Below, in pieces: positions 26,575 through 34,606 of a stretch of DNA of 64,000 bases. The first letter of the stretch is position 1. Each line of letters starts with the position of its first letter. A model generated the notes under the pieces. That model searched no databases. It was not told where the DNA came from and saw only the letters and a program-made list of their open reading frames with translations. The translations under genes and the position numbers were made by a program. The stretch is from an uncultured Fodinibius sp. GTDB lineage: Bacteria > Bacteroidota > Rhodothermia > Balneolales > Balneolaceae. Location of the stretch: NCBI GenBank assembly GCA_913056455.1, contig CAJXMJ010000002.1, positions 186,001 through 250,000 on the forward strand, written 5' to 3'.

Positions 26575-27909
26575 TTAAAACCTTGTATTCACTACATTAG
26601 CAAAATCAGAACCAAATGTATATGAAAGTGAAATGGCCCCATAAATGGAAAAGTCAGTAGCTAACTCTTTTTGTTGTAGCAAAACATCTTCTAAAGATGT
26701 TTCCCCTATGGGTAGGGAAAGTTGATCCTGAATCATCTCAAGCCGTGTATAAAAACTAAGTGAAAGACCTTCCGTCAACCGAATTGAAACATCTCCAAAC
26801 ATTTCTGCTCTTCGCTGGGCAAAATCGTGCAAATAATGTGACCCTTCGACTCCTCCCTGTATCTCTCCCCATGGTTGTTTTATCCGTACCGAAGCAGTTA
26901 ACTCCTGATTAACTAAATGTTCGCTATTTTTTTGAAATATGGTTTTTTCATAATAATCAGCATATGCATATCCAACTCTATAAGTAAAAGTAAATGATTT
27001 ACGAGTGGCTTTCTGATAAGGAAATATATTGTATTCAATACCTGGTGTTAATCGGAATCGGTGTTTGTAATTGCGATCATTTCGTGTCAAATAATCTCCA
27101 AAAACTCCCAGAGACCAGTGATCATTAAGACTCTTGATTACATAACTGTTAATTCCGTGTCGGTGACGTCTACTTGTTACCGGTTCGTCTTTTCCTTCGC
27201 GATCAATCTCAACAAACTCGTAGTTGAAATACGGTCGAATCCGGATCTTCCATTCATCAGTAACATGATCAGCATAAAACCCCCATCTCGAATCAAATTC
27301 TTTTTGACTCGACTCTAAATCCAATTGTAAACTTCCAGCATAAATTTCGAATACCCAATAATTCCAGGGATCTTCGACTTCTTGATCTGAACGTTGTTCA
27401 GGTTCACCGCCAAGATATTCAAATCGAAACATTGAAGGATCAGAAACTTGTATAGCATATCCCGCAAGTCCCGTCTCTATTACTTCGTTTAATCCCTCTC
27501 TCCTTTCATCAGCAGAAGCTTCTCGGTCTACAACATGATTTAAGGTATACTCTATATCTTTAAACTCTCTCCGTCCAATAAAAGAAAGTTCGTACTGCCG
27601 ACCACCACCGCCCGTATTTACATACGTAATAAAAAGATGGATGTCTGCAGGTTTCGGATCCCTCACATAATTAACGAATGTAATTTCCCGACGTATATGA
27701 TCATAGTCGCAGGATTGACAATCGATATAAACACTAAGCTCAGAGGATTTGGGAAAATCACCTGCTTCTTGTGCTTGTATCACCGGAGTAAGACCAAGTA
27801 AAACAAGCAACAATCCCATCCAAAATTTTCCATTATTACCAAACAGATTGATGACACTGAAAAACTCGCAAAAAATGTGATGGCAATTTTTAAAGTTTCT
27901 TTTATACAC
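26575..27909 (-). CDS. Secreted protein with conserved N-terminal domain and C-terminal barrel, unknown function
   Basis: 444 residues. A hydrophobic segment near 31-46 ending VIQAQ is the probable signal peptide; 30 residues precede it, so the true start may be later. The mature N-terminus has a distinctive block, YIDCQSCDYDHIRREITF followed by VNYVRDPKPADIH and GGGGRQYELSFIG. I associate this with an uncharacterised family in Bacteroidota and relatives. The second half alternates aromatic strands as in outer-membrane barrels (WGFYADHVTDEWKIRIRPYF, FSIYGAISLSYTFGSDF). Operon with the small barrel gene that follows. Function unknown. Confidence 0.7.
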   Translation of the reverse strand: MYKRNFKNCHHIFCEFFSVINLFGNNGKFWMGLLLVLLGLTPVIQAQEAGDFPKSSELSVYIDCQSCDYDHIRREITFVNYVRDPKPADIHLFITYVNTGGGGRQYELSFIGRREFKDIEYTLNHVVDREASADERREGLNEVIETGLAGYAIQVSDPSMFRFEYLGGEPEQRSDQEVEDPWNYWVFEIYAGSLQLDLESSQKEFDSRWGFYADHVTDEWKIRIRPYFNYEFVEIDREGKDEPVTSRRHRHGINSYVIKSLNDHWSLGVFGDYLTRNDRNYKHRFRLTPGIEYNIFPYQKATRKSFTFTYRVGYAYADYYEKTIFQKNSEHLVNQELTASVRIKQPWGEIQGGVEGSHYLHDFAQRRAEMFGDVSIRLTEGLSLSFYTRLEMIQDQLSLPIGETSLEDVLLQQKELATDFSIYGAISLSYTFGSDFANVVNTRF

Positions 27910-28020
27910 TACAATTATTCTGATAATCTCTGCCAGACATACTTAAAAGCCATTCTTACATCTGACTGTTAATACTTAATTCAATATAGATAAACTCAAA
28001 GGAAGGCTGATGGTAATAAA

Positions 28021-28043
28021 CAATGCTCGATTAATCAGCATTG
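28021..28043. repeat. Short inverted repeat in AT-rich spacer
   Basis: CAATGCT (28021-28027) and AGCATTG (28037-28043) flank a 9-base centre. The 227-base spacer 27910-28136 is very AT-rich and has no other recognisable content. It should hold the promoter of the - strand barrel operon, and this repeat may be its operator. Confidence 0.35.
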
Positions 28044-28136
28044 ATTAAATATTAATACAACTTTTGGCCGTTATTTATATGTTTTTACATTGTATTTTAT
28101 TTTGAACAAGTGATATCATCATAGAGTATCATTCTT

Positions 28137-28877
28137 CTATAACTCTTCCTTGATGATCTCCAAAATAGAATTCCAGCTCCCCTCAGCCTGCTCATCGACT
28201 GTAATATCCTCTTTTCCCAGTTTATCAGTCACAGCCTGATCACCGGAAATAATATGAGGATCACTAAAATTAGCATTCGGAAAAGCTGCCAACGTACGAT
28301 TGATTGAACGACGGGAGTGAAAGATTACAAACTCCGGTTGATGGGCTGCAAAGTCTTTTCGGTATGCTTCCAATTTATTTTCCTGCGGACCCTCCAACGT
28401 AAACAATACCAATTCATTGACCTCCATATCAAGTTCGCGAAGCAGGGCAGGTAGATCTTCGGCAGTTTTATCCCCGCAGGGATAAAGCGTTTTGCCGATG
28501 CGCTTAATTCGCAACATAAATTCCAGCAGATCAATAGCTTTTCCTTCTGAATGCGGATGTACTGCCGGGATACCCTGCTCTTCGAGATAGTCTGCTGTAT
28601 GTTGATTGAGTGCCAAATTCAGCTGATTACGTGCCTCCTCCATCTTGTCAAACTCTTGCAACCAACTTATCCAAAACTGGGCATTTCGCTTACTTGCAAG
28701 AACAATATTCTCATACTCCTCAATATTCTCCAAAGCATCCAGGATATCTGCATTATCTTCCAGCGCTTCGTAACGCTCAAGGGGATAATGTAGTATGCTC
28801 AGGGGCTTCTCCTCCAGCTTAGATCGAAAAACTTCAGTATCTTCTTTTGCTGCTGTCAATAAAACTGATCGACTCAT
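28137..28877 (-). CDS. Uroporphyrinogen-III synthase-like protein (HemD paralogue)
   Basis: 246 residues with the HemD layout: two Rossmann-like halves (VLLTAAKEDTEVFRSKLEE; KTLYPCGDKTAEDLPALLRE) and the C-terminal FVIFHSRRSINRTLAAF and ISGDQAVTDKLGKEDI blocks. Uroporphyrinogen-III synthase closes the tetrapyrrole ring, but a second HemD-like gene sits in the heme operon at 52695, so this one is redundant or has another role. It stands alone with spacers on both sides. HemD proteins diverge strongly, so the fold call is better than the function call. Confidence 0.6.
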   Translation of the reverse strand: MSRSVLLTAAKEDTEVFRSKLEEKPLSILHYPLERYEALEDNADILDALENIEEYENIVLASKRNAQFWISWLQEFDKMEEARNQLNLALNQHTADYLEEQGIPAVHPHSEGKAIDLLEFMLRIKRIGKTLYPCGDKTAEDLPALLRELDMEVNELVLFTLEGPQENKLEAYRKDFAAHQPEFVIFHSRRSINRTLAAFPNANFSDPHIISGDQAVTDKLGKEDITVDEQAEGSWNSILEIIKEEL

Positions 28878-29000
28878 TATTATTTCAGTACTTAATTTTT
28901 AACTCTAATTTTTGATCATTAAATAATTCCCTGAGGATATCAGATAGAGAGTATGATTAAAACAAACCCGTTTTAACCAAAATTCATTTAAATTGACATC

Positions 29001-30152
29001 CTAAAACATATATCCCACACCAATATAAATACGGCTTACATCCTCAGAAAATCCAATTTCCCCGCGTAAAATAAAATCAGGATTTAAAATAGACATCGAC
29101 CCACCGAATCCCACGGTTTGATGGTATCCTTCAAACAAATCATTTGCATTATCTGTTTCCGTAAATACACGTCCCGCATCGGTAAAAAGCTGTCCCCCAA
29201 ATTTTAGGCCGTAAAATTTGGGAAATTTAAGCAACCAGGTTCGTAGTTCCAGCGTGTAGGCCAATGAAGTGTTTCCCTTAAAACGATTCAGCGGATATCC
29301 TCTAAGCGTATTTTTATCACCTAACGTAGACAGTTCCCAATACGGAGTATCGCCTGTTGCATGACGCGCTTCTAATCGATTGGCAATCGTTAGCCAATCA
29401 AAGAGATAAAAATATTGGCGCAGCTCAAACCTTACTGTAGCTAATCCATAATTGCCAATCCACTTGGGTGCTCCGCGAACTTCCAACTCAGCCCTGTTAC
29501 CACGATGGGGATCGAATTCGCTATCACGATTCTCCCAAATAAGCCCCGTATTTAAATTATTGACCCAGCCGCCCTCACTTCCGTTAGGCATTTGCAAAGC
29601 AAAAGATGACTGTTCATCACTTACATATGGGATATGATACTCAGTAGCAGCACCCAGCTGTAAATCAAGCTGTTTGCGACCCACTTCATATATCGGTTTC
29701 CGAATGCGATAATCCAGGCTGAATCCTATCGATCTAAAAAAATAGTATTCATCATCCCATCGGTCATCGGTAAACGTGGTTTCGTTTCCAATCCCAAAAA
29801 ACTGATCTTGCGTATAGCGGTAAAAATAAATATCTGCTATCGATCTTATATCCCGACCGAAAGTTCGAGTCTGTTCATATCGAAGATCCACCTCAACAAA
29901 TCCCTTCGTAGTAGCTATAGCCGACGTCTCTAACAAATTATTAAACGGTTGTTGGTTTCCGCGATAGTCGTATCGGCTAAAGATGAGTCCACCCAGCAAT
30001 CCTTCATTCGAACTATAACCCAACGCCGGAACCAGTGCCGTTGATACGGAGTCCGAACCTACCGGAGAAACCGTCATCTGGGCATTACCCGACGAACTCA
30101 TCAAGAATAATAAGAGGAATAATAACGATGCGTAGCGAACCAAAACGACCAT
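29001..30152 (-). CDS. Omp85/BamA-type outer-membrane beta-barrel protein without POTRA domains
   Basis: 383 residues: signal peptide (LLFLLLFLMSSSGNAQ), then a barrel resembling the C-terminal bacterial surface antigen domain of BamA/TamA. LRGYPLNRFKGN corresponds to the conserved (V/L)RG(F/Y) lid-lock motif of Omp85 barrels, and the protein ends IYIGVGYMF with a terminal Phe. No POTRA repeats fit in the about 50 residues between signal and barrel, so it is not BamA itself. It is 3 bases downstream of the AhpD-like gene, forming a two-gene operon. Confidence 0.75.
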   Translation of the reverse strand: MVVLVRYASLLFLLLFLMSSSGNAQMTVSPVGSDSVSTALVPALGYSSNEGLLGGLIFSRYDYRGNQQPFNNLLETSAIATTKGFVEVDLRYEQTRTFGRDIRSIADIYFYRYTQDQFFGIGNETTFTDDRWDDEYYFFRSIGFSLDYRIRKPIYEVGRKQLDLQLGAATEYHIPYVSDEQSSFALQMPNGSEGGWVNNLNTGLIWENRDSEFDPHRGNRAELEVRGAPKWIGNYGLATVRFELRQYFYLFDWLTIANRLEARHATGDTPYWELSTLGDKNTLRGYPLNRFKGNTSLAYTLELRTWLLKFPKFYGLKFGGQLFTDAGRVFTETDNANDLFEGYHQTVGFGGSMSILNPDFILRGEIGFSEDVSRIYIGVGYMF

Positions 30153-30155
30153 ATT

Positions 30156-30527
30156 TTATGATTCGAGGAGACCTTCTTCCTCTAAAATTTCGAGTGTATC
30201 TACTGCATGACGCAAGTGGGGAATTACGATACTCCCTCCTACAACCAGCGCCACGTTTAAGGCATCAACAATTTCATCTTTTGTAAATCCACTTTTCGCA
30301 CTTTGTTCCAGATGATAATCGATGCAATCATTACAGCGCAGAACTGCTGAAGCTACTAAGCCCAGCAGCTCCTTAGTTTGAGCCGGCAGTGCACCATCTT
30401 TATAGGTATTGCTATCGAGATTAAAAAAGCGTTTGATACCTAAATGATCGAGATCAAACACCTTTTCATTTGCTTCTTCGCGTTCTTTACGAAATTCTTC
30501 CAGTCGGTTGCTTTCTATTTTGCTCAT
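30156..30527 (-). CDS. Carboxymuconolactone decarboxylase / AhpD-like protein
   Basis: 123-residue all-helical protein. The redox motif C65-N-D-C68-I-D-Y-H72 is the AhpD-type CxxC with downstream His, indicating a thiol peroxidase-like or disulfide-reducing role rather than decarboxylation. Upstream gene of a pair with the Omp85-type barrel. It is divergent from the SGNH hydrolase with about 100 bases between. Confidence 0.88.
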   Translation of the reverse strand: MSKIESNRLEEFRKEREEANEKVFDLDHLGIKRFFNLDSNTYKDGALPAQTKELLGLVASAVLRCNDCIDYHLEQSAKSGFTKDEIVDALNVALVVGGSIVIPHLRHAVDTLEILEEEGLLES

Positions 30528-30631
30528 CCTTTTACTACATTCTGTTTGAAAAAAGACCTGTTAAGATACGACTTATTCTCAGGAAGTTTAATCATAATTC
30601 CAAGCCGGACGGCCGAGACTCCTTATTACCT

Positions 30632-32131
30632 GTGAGCAACAATAATACACGTCCTAAACATAAGCTTGTAGTTCTGGGTGACAGTGTCAGCCAGGGATTC
30701 CAAAATGGAGGGATATACCGCACTGATCTCAATTTTCCTAATTTTTTGCGTCAGTGCTGGGAACCTAAACCTGATTTTGATCAGCCACTATTTACCGCCC
30801 AGGCAGGCATTCCCCTCAATCTCGAAGTTTTGGCGCGTGGACTTTCGGACGAATTTGGCGACTCTATTGAATGGAATGAATATCTGCCGGCCATCACTCA
30901 CCTGTACTCGACCCTGCGGCGTGTGAAGCGTTACTGGGAGGGTAAGATAAAGCCCCTTAAAGAAGAGCGGGATATGCCCTACCATAACCAGTCGATTTGG
31001 GGATTCGCCATGAATGACACCTGGATGATCACTGAACAGCACAGCCGCGAATATATCAAAACCCAGCCCGAGACCTACTCGATCTTTGATATGCTTCCCG
31101 ACCACGCCATGTACGTTACTGCGCGATTGGTTCTCAATCCATCATTCGAAGACAAGTTTAGCCAGTTCACACAGTTGAAAAACGTCGAATACTTGCAAGA
31201 GCACGGAGGTATCGAAAACCTCATCGTTTCGGCAGGACATAACAACGTTATTGGGGCAGCATCTGATCTGAAGTATGAACTCTCCGAGGAAGAAGATTTA
31301 GAGAAATTCCCCTCCAAACGTAGCTATACGGTCTATCGCCCCGAGCACTTTGAACAGGAGTATCGAAGACTGGCCGAAAGGGTCAATAAAATTGGAGCCG
31401 AAAGGGTTATCACCCAAACCATCCCCTATGTCACAATTCCACCGGTTACCCGGGGCGTAAACTCAGATAAATCGCGAGAAGGTCATACCGGATATTTTGA
31501 CTACTATACCCGCTTCTGGATTTGGGATGCTGATTTTGATCCCGACAAACATCCTCATCTTACCAAGGAGCAAGCCATTTCACTTGACCAGCACGTAGAT
31601 GAATACAACAACATCATCCGGGAAGTTGCTAAAGAATACGGTTGGATTACTGTACCCCTTAATCGATATGTGAGCGGTATTGCACGACGTAGACTTGGCG
31701 GCCAAATGCGACTGCCTTATCCCAAAGACTTCTGCCAGGCCATGAAGCGAAATCCAGACACAAAACATCTTGTAGAGAACCCGGATAATCCCAAACTCAG
31801 TACTGACTATTTGCGTATTGACCGTAACTCAGAAAAAGTATACAAGGGAGGCATATTCAGCCTGGACGGCATTCATCCCACCACTATTGGATATGGACTT
31901 ATTGCGCATCTATACAAAGAAACAATGGAGAAACACGGCATTGATTTTCAACGTCCGCTGGACTGGGATCATATCATAAAAAGTGACTCGCTGGTAACAG
32001 ATCCACCTTATGTATTAGTAGATCTAAGAAAATTCCTGCGTTTTCTCTCAATGGGCCGGCAAGAAAAACTGTCGGTGGTAGGAAACAGCTTACTCAATCA
32101 ATTGATGGATATCTTTTCGGCCCGAGACTAA
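30632..32131 (+). CDS. SGNH/GDSL-family hydrolase
   Basis: About 499 residues without a signal peptide. Block I is VVLGDSVSQGF with the nucleophile Ser18; NLIVSAGHNNVIG resembles block III; SLDGIHPTTIGYGLIA holds the Asp412/His415 pair of block V. Members are esterases or lipases; the substrate is unknown. I start at GTG 30632, because the frame upstream (to 30470) runs antisense through the AhpD-like gene and has no homology. No good ribosome-binding site is visible, so an ATG-less start remains uncertain. A weak terminator follows. Confidence 0.75.
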   Translation: MSNNNTRPKHKLVVLGDSVSQGFQNGGIYRTDLNFPNFLRQCWEPKPDFDQPLFTAQAGIPLNLEVLARGLSDEFGDSIEWNEYLPAITHLYSTLRRVKRYWEGKIKPLKEERDMPYHNQSIWGFAMNDTWMITEQHSREYIKTQPETYSIFDMLPDHAMYVTARLVLNPSFEDKFSQFTQLKNVEYLQEHGGIENLIVSAGHNNVIGAASDLKYELSEEEDLEKFPSKRSYTVYRPEHFEQEYRRLAERVNKIGAERVITQTIPYVTIPPVTRGVNSDKSREGHTGYFDYYTRFWIWDADFDPDKHPHLTKEQAISLDQHVDEYNNIIREVAKEYGWITVPLNRYVSGIARRRLGGQMRLPYPKDFCQAMKRNPDTKHLVENPDNPKLSTDYLRIDRNSEKVYKGGIFSLDGIHPTTIGYGLIAHLYKETMEKHGIDFQRPLDWDHIIKSDSLVTDPPYVLVDLRKFLRFLSMGRQEKLSVVGNSLLNQLMDIFSARD

Positions 32132-32140
32132 TCCCCTTTC

Positions 32141-32162
32141 AAAAAACCTTTATGGGTTTTTA
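32141..32162 (+). terminator. Weak terminator after the SGNH hydrolase
   Basis: AAAAACC (32142-32148) pairs with GGTTTTT (32155-32161) around TTTATG. AT-rich but with T-run, placed 10 bases after the stop codon. Confidence 0.5.
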
Positions 32163-32195
32163 AATACACATTAGGAGCAAATAAAAATCAATTTT

Positions 32196-32218
32196 CTATT
32201 TAGAATTAGTCTATATAG
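32196..32218. promoter_or_regulatory. Operator-like palindrome A before the DUF4856/imelysin operon
   Basis: Arms CTATTTAGA and TCTATATAG (one mismatch) enclose the 5-base centre ATTAG, giving core TTAGA-N5-TCTAT. The same 9-5-9 layout and TTAGA-N5-TCTAA core recur at 39931-39953 before the other iron-related genes. It lies 52 bases upstream of the DUF4856 start. It may be an iron regulator site of DtxR type, by inference only. Confidence 0.5.
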
Positions 32219-32269
32219 TTATTATTTTCTCTCGCTAATTATAATTAATATAAATAAACATAACCGGAA

Positions 32270-33436
32270 ATGTTACGCACAGCACTATTCAAATTCGTGT
32301 TACCTGCCCTGGCGATATCACTAATTATATCCTCGTGTGATATCCTCGATAGCAATGATGATGACTCAAGTATTCAAGCTCCCGATACCTATGAATTTAC
32401 CCGCAATGGAGAGTCAACAGTTGCATACCCCGGTCAAAATGATCGACTCGACATGGTTGAAGAAATGAAGGCCTATATTGCCACATCTCATGACGGGGAG
32501 ACTATTTCCAAGCAAGTCCTAAACGACATGTTTGAAAATACGAACGGAGACGGAGGCGGGCACTTCACCTTTGAATCCCAAAAACAGCTCAAGAACAAAA
32601 CGTTTGGCCCCGATCTTGACGACAATCTATTTGAGAATATTTTCGCTGATGCAGAAGCCGCCAGCGAAAATGGAAGTGCCGGTATTCGTGCCAATAATGG
32701 TCGAGCAGGATTGCTCGAGCGAGAAGGCAGCGGAAACGATATTTTAGTTGATGCCAAGGGACGTGAATTTACCCAGCTCGTAGAAAAAGGATTGATGGGC
32801 GCCGTCTTTTATCATCAGATTTTCAATGTATACCTGACCGACCAGAAAATTGGCCCCGATGTTGAAAACAGTGAAACCGAAGAGGGAGCCAATTACACCA
32901 CGAAAGAACATCACTTTGATGAAGCATTCGGCTATTTTAATGCACCCGCTGATTTTGAATCGGATTGGTCGGATTCACGCACCGATGAGCTTCGGTTCTG
33001 GAGTAAATACTCCAACGGCTCTGACGAATTCCTTGGCTTCAATGATGCGATTATGGAAGCATTTATAAAAGGACGTACGGCCATTGTAAATGACAACCAA
33101 AACGAGCTGAATGAACAGGTTGATGTACTGTATGAAGAGCTTGAATTGCTTTCTGCTGCAACGGCTGTTCATTATATTAACAGCACGCTAAGCCATCTTA
33201 ACAATGGTGACACCGGAGAAGCCTTTCACGCACTTTCCGAAGCCTGGGCGTTTGTTAATGCACTGAAATATAACCCCAATAGAAAAATTACACACGAACA
33301 GATTGACCAGATCTTAAACACTGATTTTGGTGAAAATGGTAACTTCTGGAAAGCAGAACCTAAAGATCTGAACAACGCAAAAGATACGCTTGTTGACACT
33401 TACCCCGCTCTTGAAGACGTAGAAGGTGAACTTTAA
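32270..33436 (+). CDS. DUF4856-type lipoprotein of an iron-uptake island
   Basis: 388 residues with a lipoprotein signal ending LIISSC (Cys23), so outer-membrane anchored. The mature protein begins with an Asp-rich spacer (DSNDDDSS) and is mainly helical, with AATAVHYINSTLSHLNNGDTGEAFHALSEAWAFVNAL near the C-terminus. The whole resembles the DUF4856 family found beside imelysin and TonB receptors in Bacteroidota. Exact function unknown; the placement suggests surface handling of iron. First gene of the island, followed by a terminator-like hairpin before the imelysin gene. Confidence 0.78.
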   Translation: MLRTALFKFVLPALAISLIISSCDILDSNDDDSSIQAPDTYEFTRNGESTVAYPGQNDRLDMVEEMKAYIATSHDGETISKQVLNDMFENTNGDGGGHFTFESQKQLKNKTFGPDLDDNLFENIFADAEAASENGSAGIRANNGRAGLLEREGSGNDILVDAKGREFTQLVEKGLMGAVFYHQIFNVYLTDQKIGPDVENSETEEGANYTTKEHHFDEAFGYFNAPADFESDWSDSRTDELRFWSKYSNGSDEFLGFNDAIMEAFIKGRTAIVNDNQNELNEQVDVLYEELELLSAATAVHYINSTLSHLNNGDTGEAFHALSEAWAFVNALKYNPNRKITHEQIDQILNTDFGENGNFWKAEPKDLNNAKDTLVDTYPALEDVEGEL

Positions 33437-33452
33437 ACATTTTTAACTCTCC

Positions 33453-33488
33453 GGAGCCAATCCGGTCTATACCGGTTTGGCTCCTTTT
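33453..33488 (+). terminator. Terminator or attenuator between the DUF4856 and imelysin genes
   Basis: GGAGCCAA and CCGG (33453-33465) pair with CCGG and TTGGCTCC (33472-33484), with one T-T mismatch and loop TCTATA; TTTT follows. Lying inside an apparently single transcription unit, it would give more of the first lipoprotein than of the downstream genes. Confidence 0.8.
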
Positions 33489-33502
33489 AATTTAGATCTG
33501 CC

Positions 33503-34600
33503 ATGTTACAATTCAACAAACTATCGCTTTTACTCATCCTGGCAATTTTTGTTGGTGCCTGCAGCAGCACTAACTCAGACAATGAAACCAACTTCGATCG
33601 GGCTGCAATGCTCGAAAACTATGGTAATAACATCATTGTGCCCGCATTTGAAGATATGCAAGAAGCCACTAATGAGCTGAAAACAGCAGCGCAAAACTTT
33701 GAAACCGAACGCACTGTACAGCAGTTGGAAAACCTGCAAAACCAACTCAAACAAACCCGGCTTGCCTGGCAAGAGGTAAGTCCATTCCAGTTTGGACCGG
33801 CAGAATCAATATTGCTTCGCGCCTCCCTTAACACCTACCCGGTTGATACCGACAAGGTTCAGAATAATGTGTCTTCGGGCGACTACTCCTTTGGCACCAT
33901 CGACAGTCGCGACGCTACCGGCTTACCTTCATTGGGATATTTACTGCACGGCGTTGGTGAAACACAAGAAGAAATTTTGACCATGTATACTGCCGACGTG
34001 GATGCCGAAAACCGAATGACATATCTACTCGGAAATATCAATTTCATTAAAGAAAAGGTTGATACGGCAACCGAAGAATGGCAATCATCCGGCGGTGATT
34101 ATATCGGGATGTTTTTGAGTGAAGAGAATGCAGGCACTGATGTAGGAAGCTCTTTAGGCATGCTTATTAACAGCTATGTCAAACATTATGAACGCTTTCT
34201 GCGCGATGGTAAAATAGGCATTCCCGCTGGAGTGCGTAGTGCAGAAACTCCTCGTCCCTTAGCGGTAGAGGCCTATTACGCCGGATATTCTGTTGAACTC
34301 GCTTCAGCTAATTTACAGCAGGTAGGAAGGATTTTCACCGGCGGTGATAGTAGAGGATTGGACGATAATCTTGAAGAACTCGGAACCGAAGACCTATCTA
34401 ATGAGATACAAACTCAAATTGATGAGGCACAGTCTTCACTCGATGGACTCAATGACCCACTTTCCCAACAGATTGAAGAAAATAATGACCCTGTCTTAAC
34501 CACCTACCAAGAAATGCAGCAGGTGGTAGATCTTCTCAAAGCCGACATGACCTCCATCCTGGGCATCACTATCACTTTCCAAGACACCGACGGTGACTAA
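33503..34600 (+). CDS. Imelysin-family iron-regulated lipoprotein
   Basis: 365 residues; lipobox FVGAC with Cys20. Helical protein of the imelysin/IrpA (peptidase M75) group, with LKQTRLAWQEVSPFQFGPAESI and SRDATGLPSLGYLLHGVGE as recognisable blocks, and an acidic C-terminal region. Imelysin-like proteins are periplasmic or surface proteins linked to iron uptake; they are not active peptidases as far as known. The GxHxxE motif described for some members is not evident here. Followed after 6 bases by the HTTM gene. Confidence 0.85.
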   Translation: MLQFNKLSLLLILAIFVGACSSTNSDNETNFDRAAMLENYGNNIIVPAFEDMQEATNELKTAAQNFETERTVQQLENLQNQLKQTRLAWQEVSPFQFGPAESILLRASLNTYPVDTDKVQNNVSSGDYSFGTIDSRDATGLPSLGYLLHGVGETQEEILTMYTADVDAENRMTYLLGNINFIKEKVDTATEEWQSSGGDYIGMFLSEENAGTDVGSSLGMLINSYVKHYERFLRDGKIGIPAGVRSAETPRPLAVEAYYAGYSVELASANLQQVGRIFTGGDSRGLDDNLEELGTEDLSNEIQTQIDEAQSSLDGLNDPLSQQIEENNDPVLTTYQEMQQVVDLLKADMTSILGITITFQDTDGD

Positions 34601-34606
34601 TAGCTC

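Noticed and set aside
30470-30631. N-terminal extension of the SGNH hydrolase frame
   Set aside because: It runs antisense through the AhpD-like gene's 5' end and encodes unlike residues; block I of the hydrolase begins shortly after GTG 30632.
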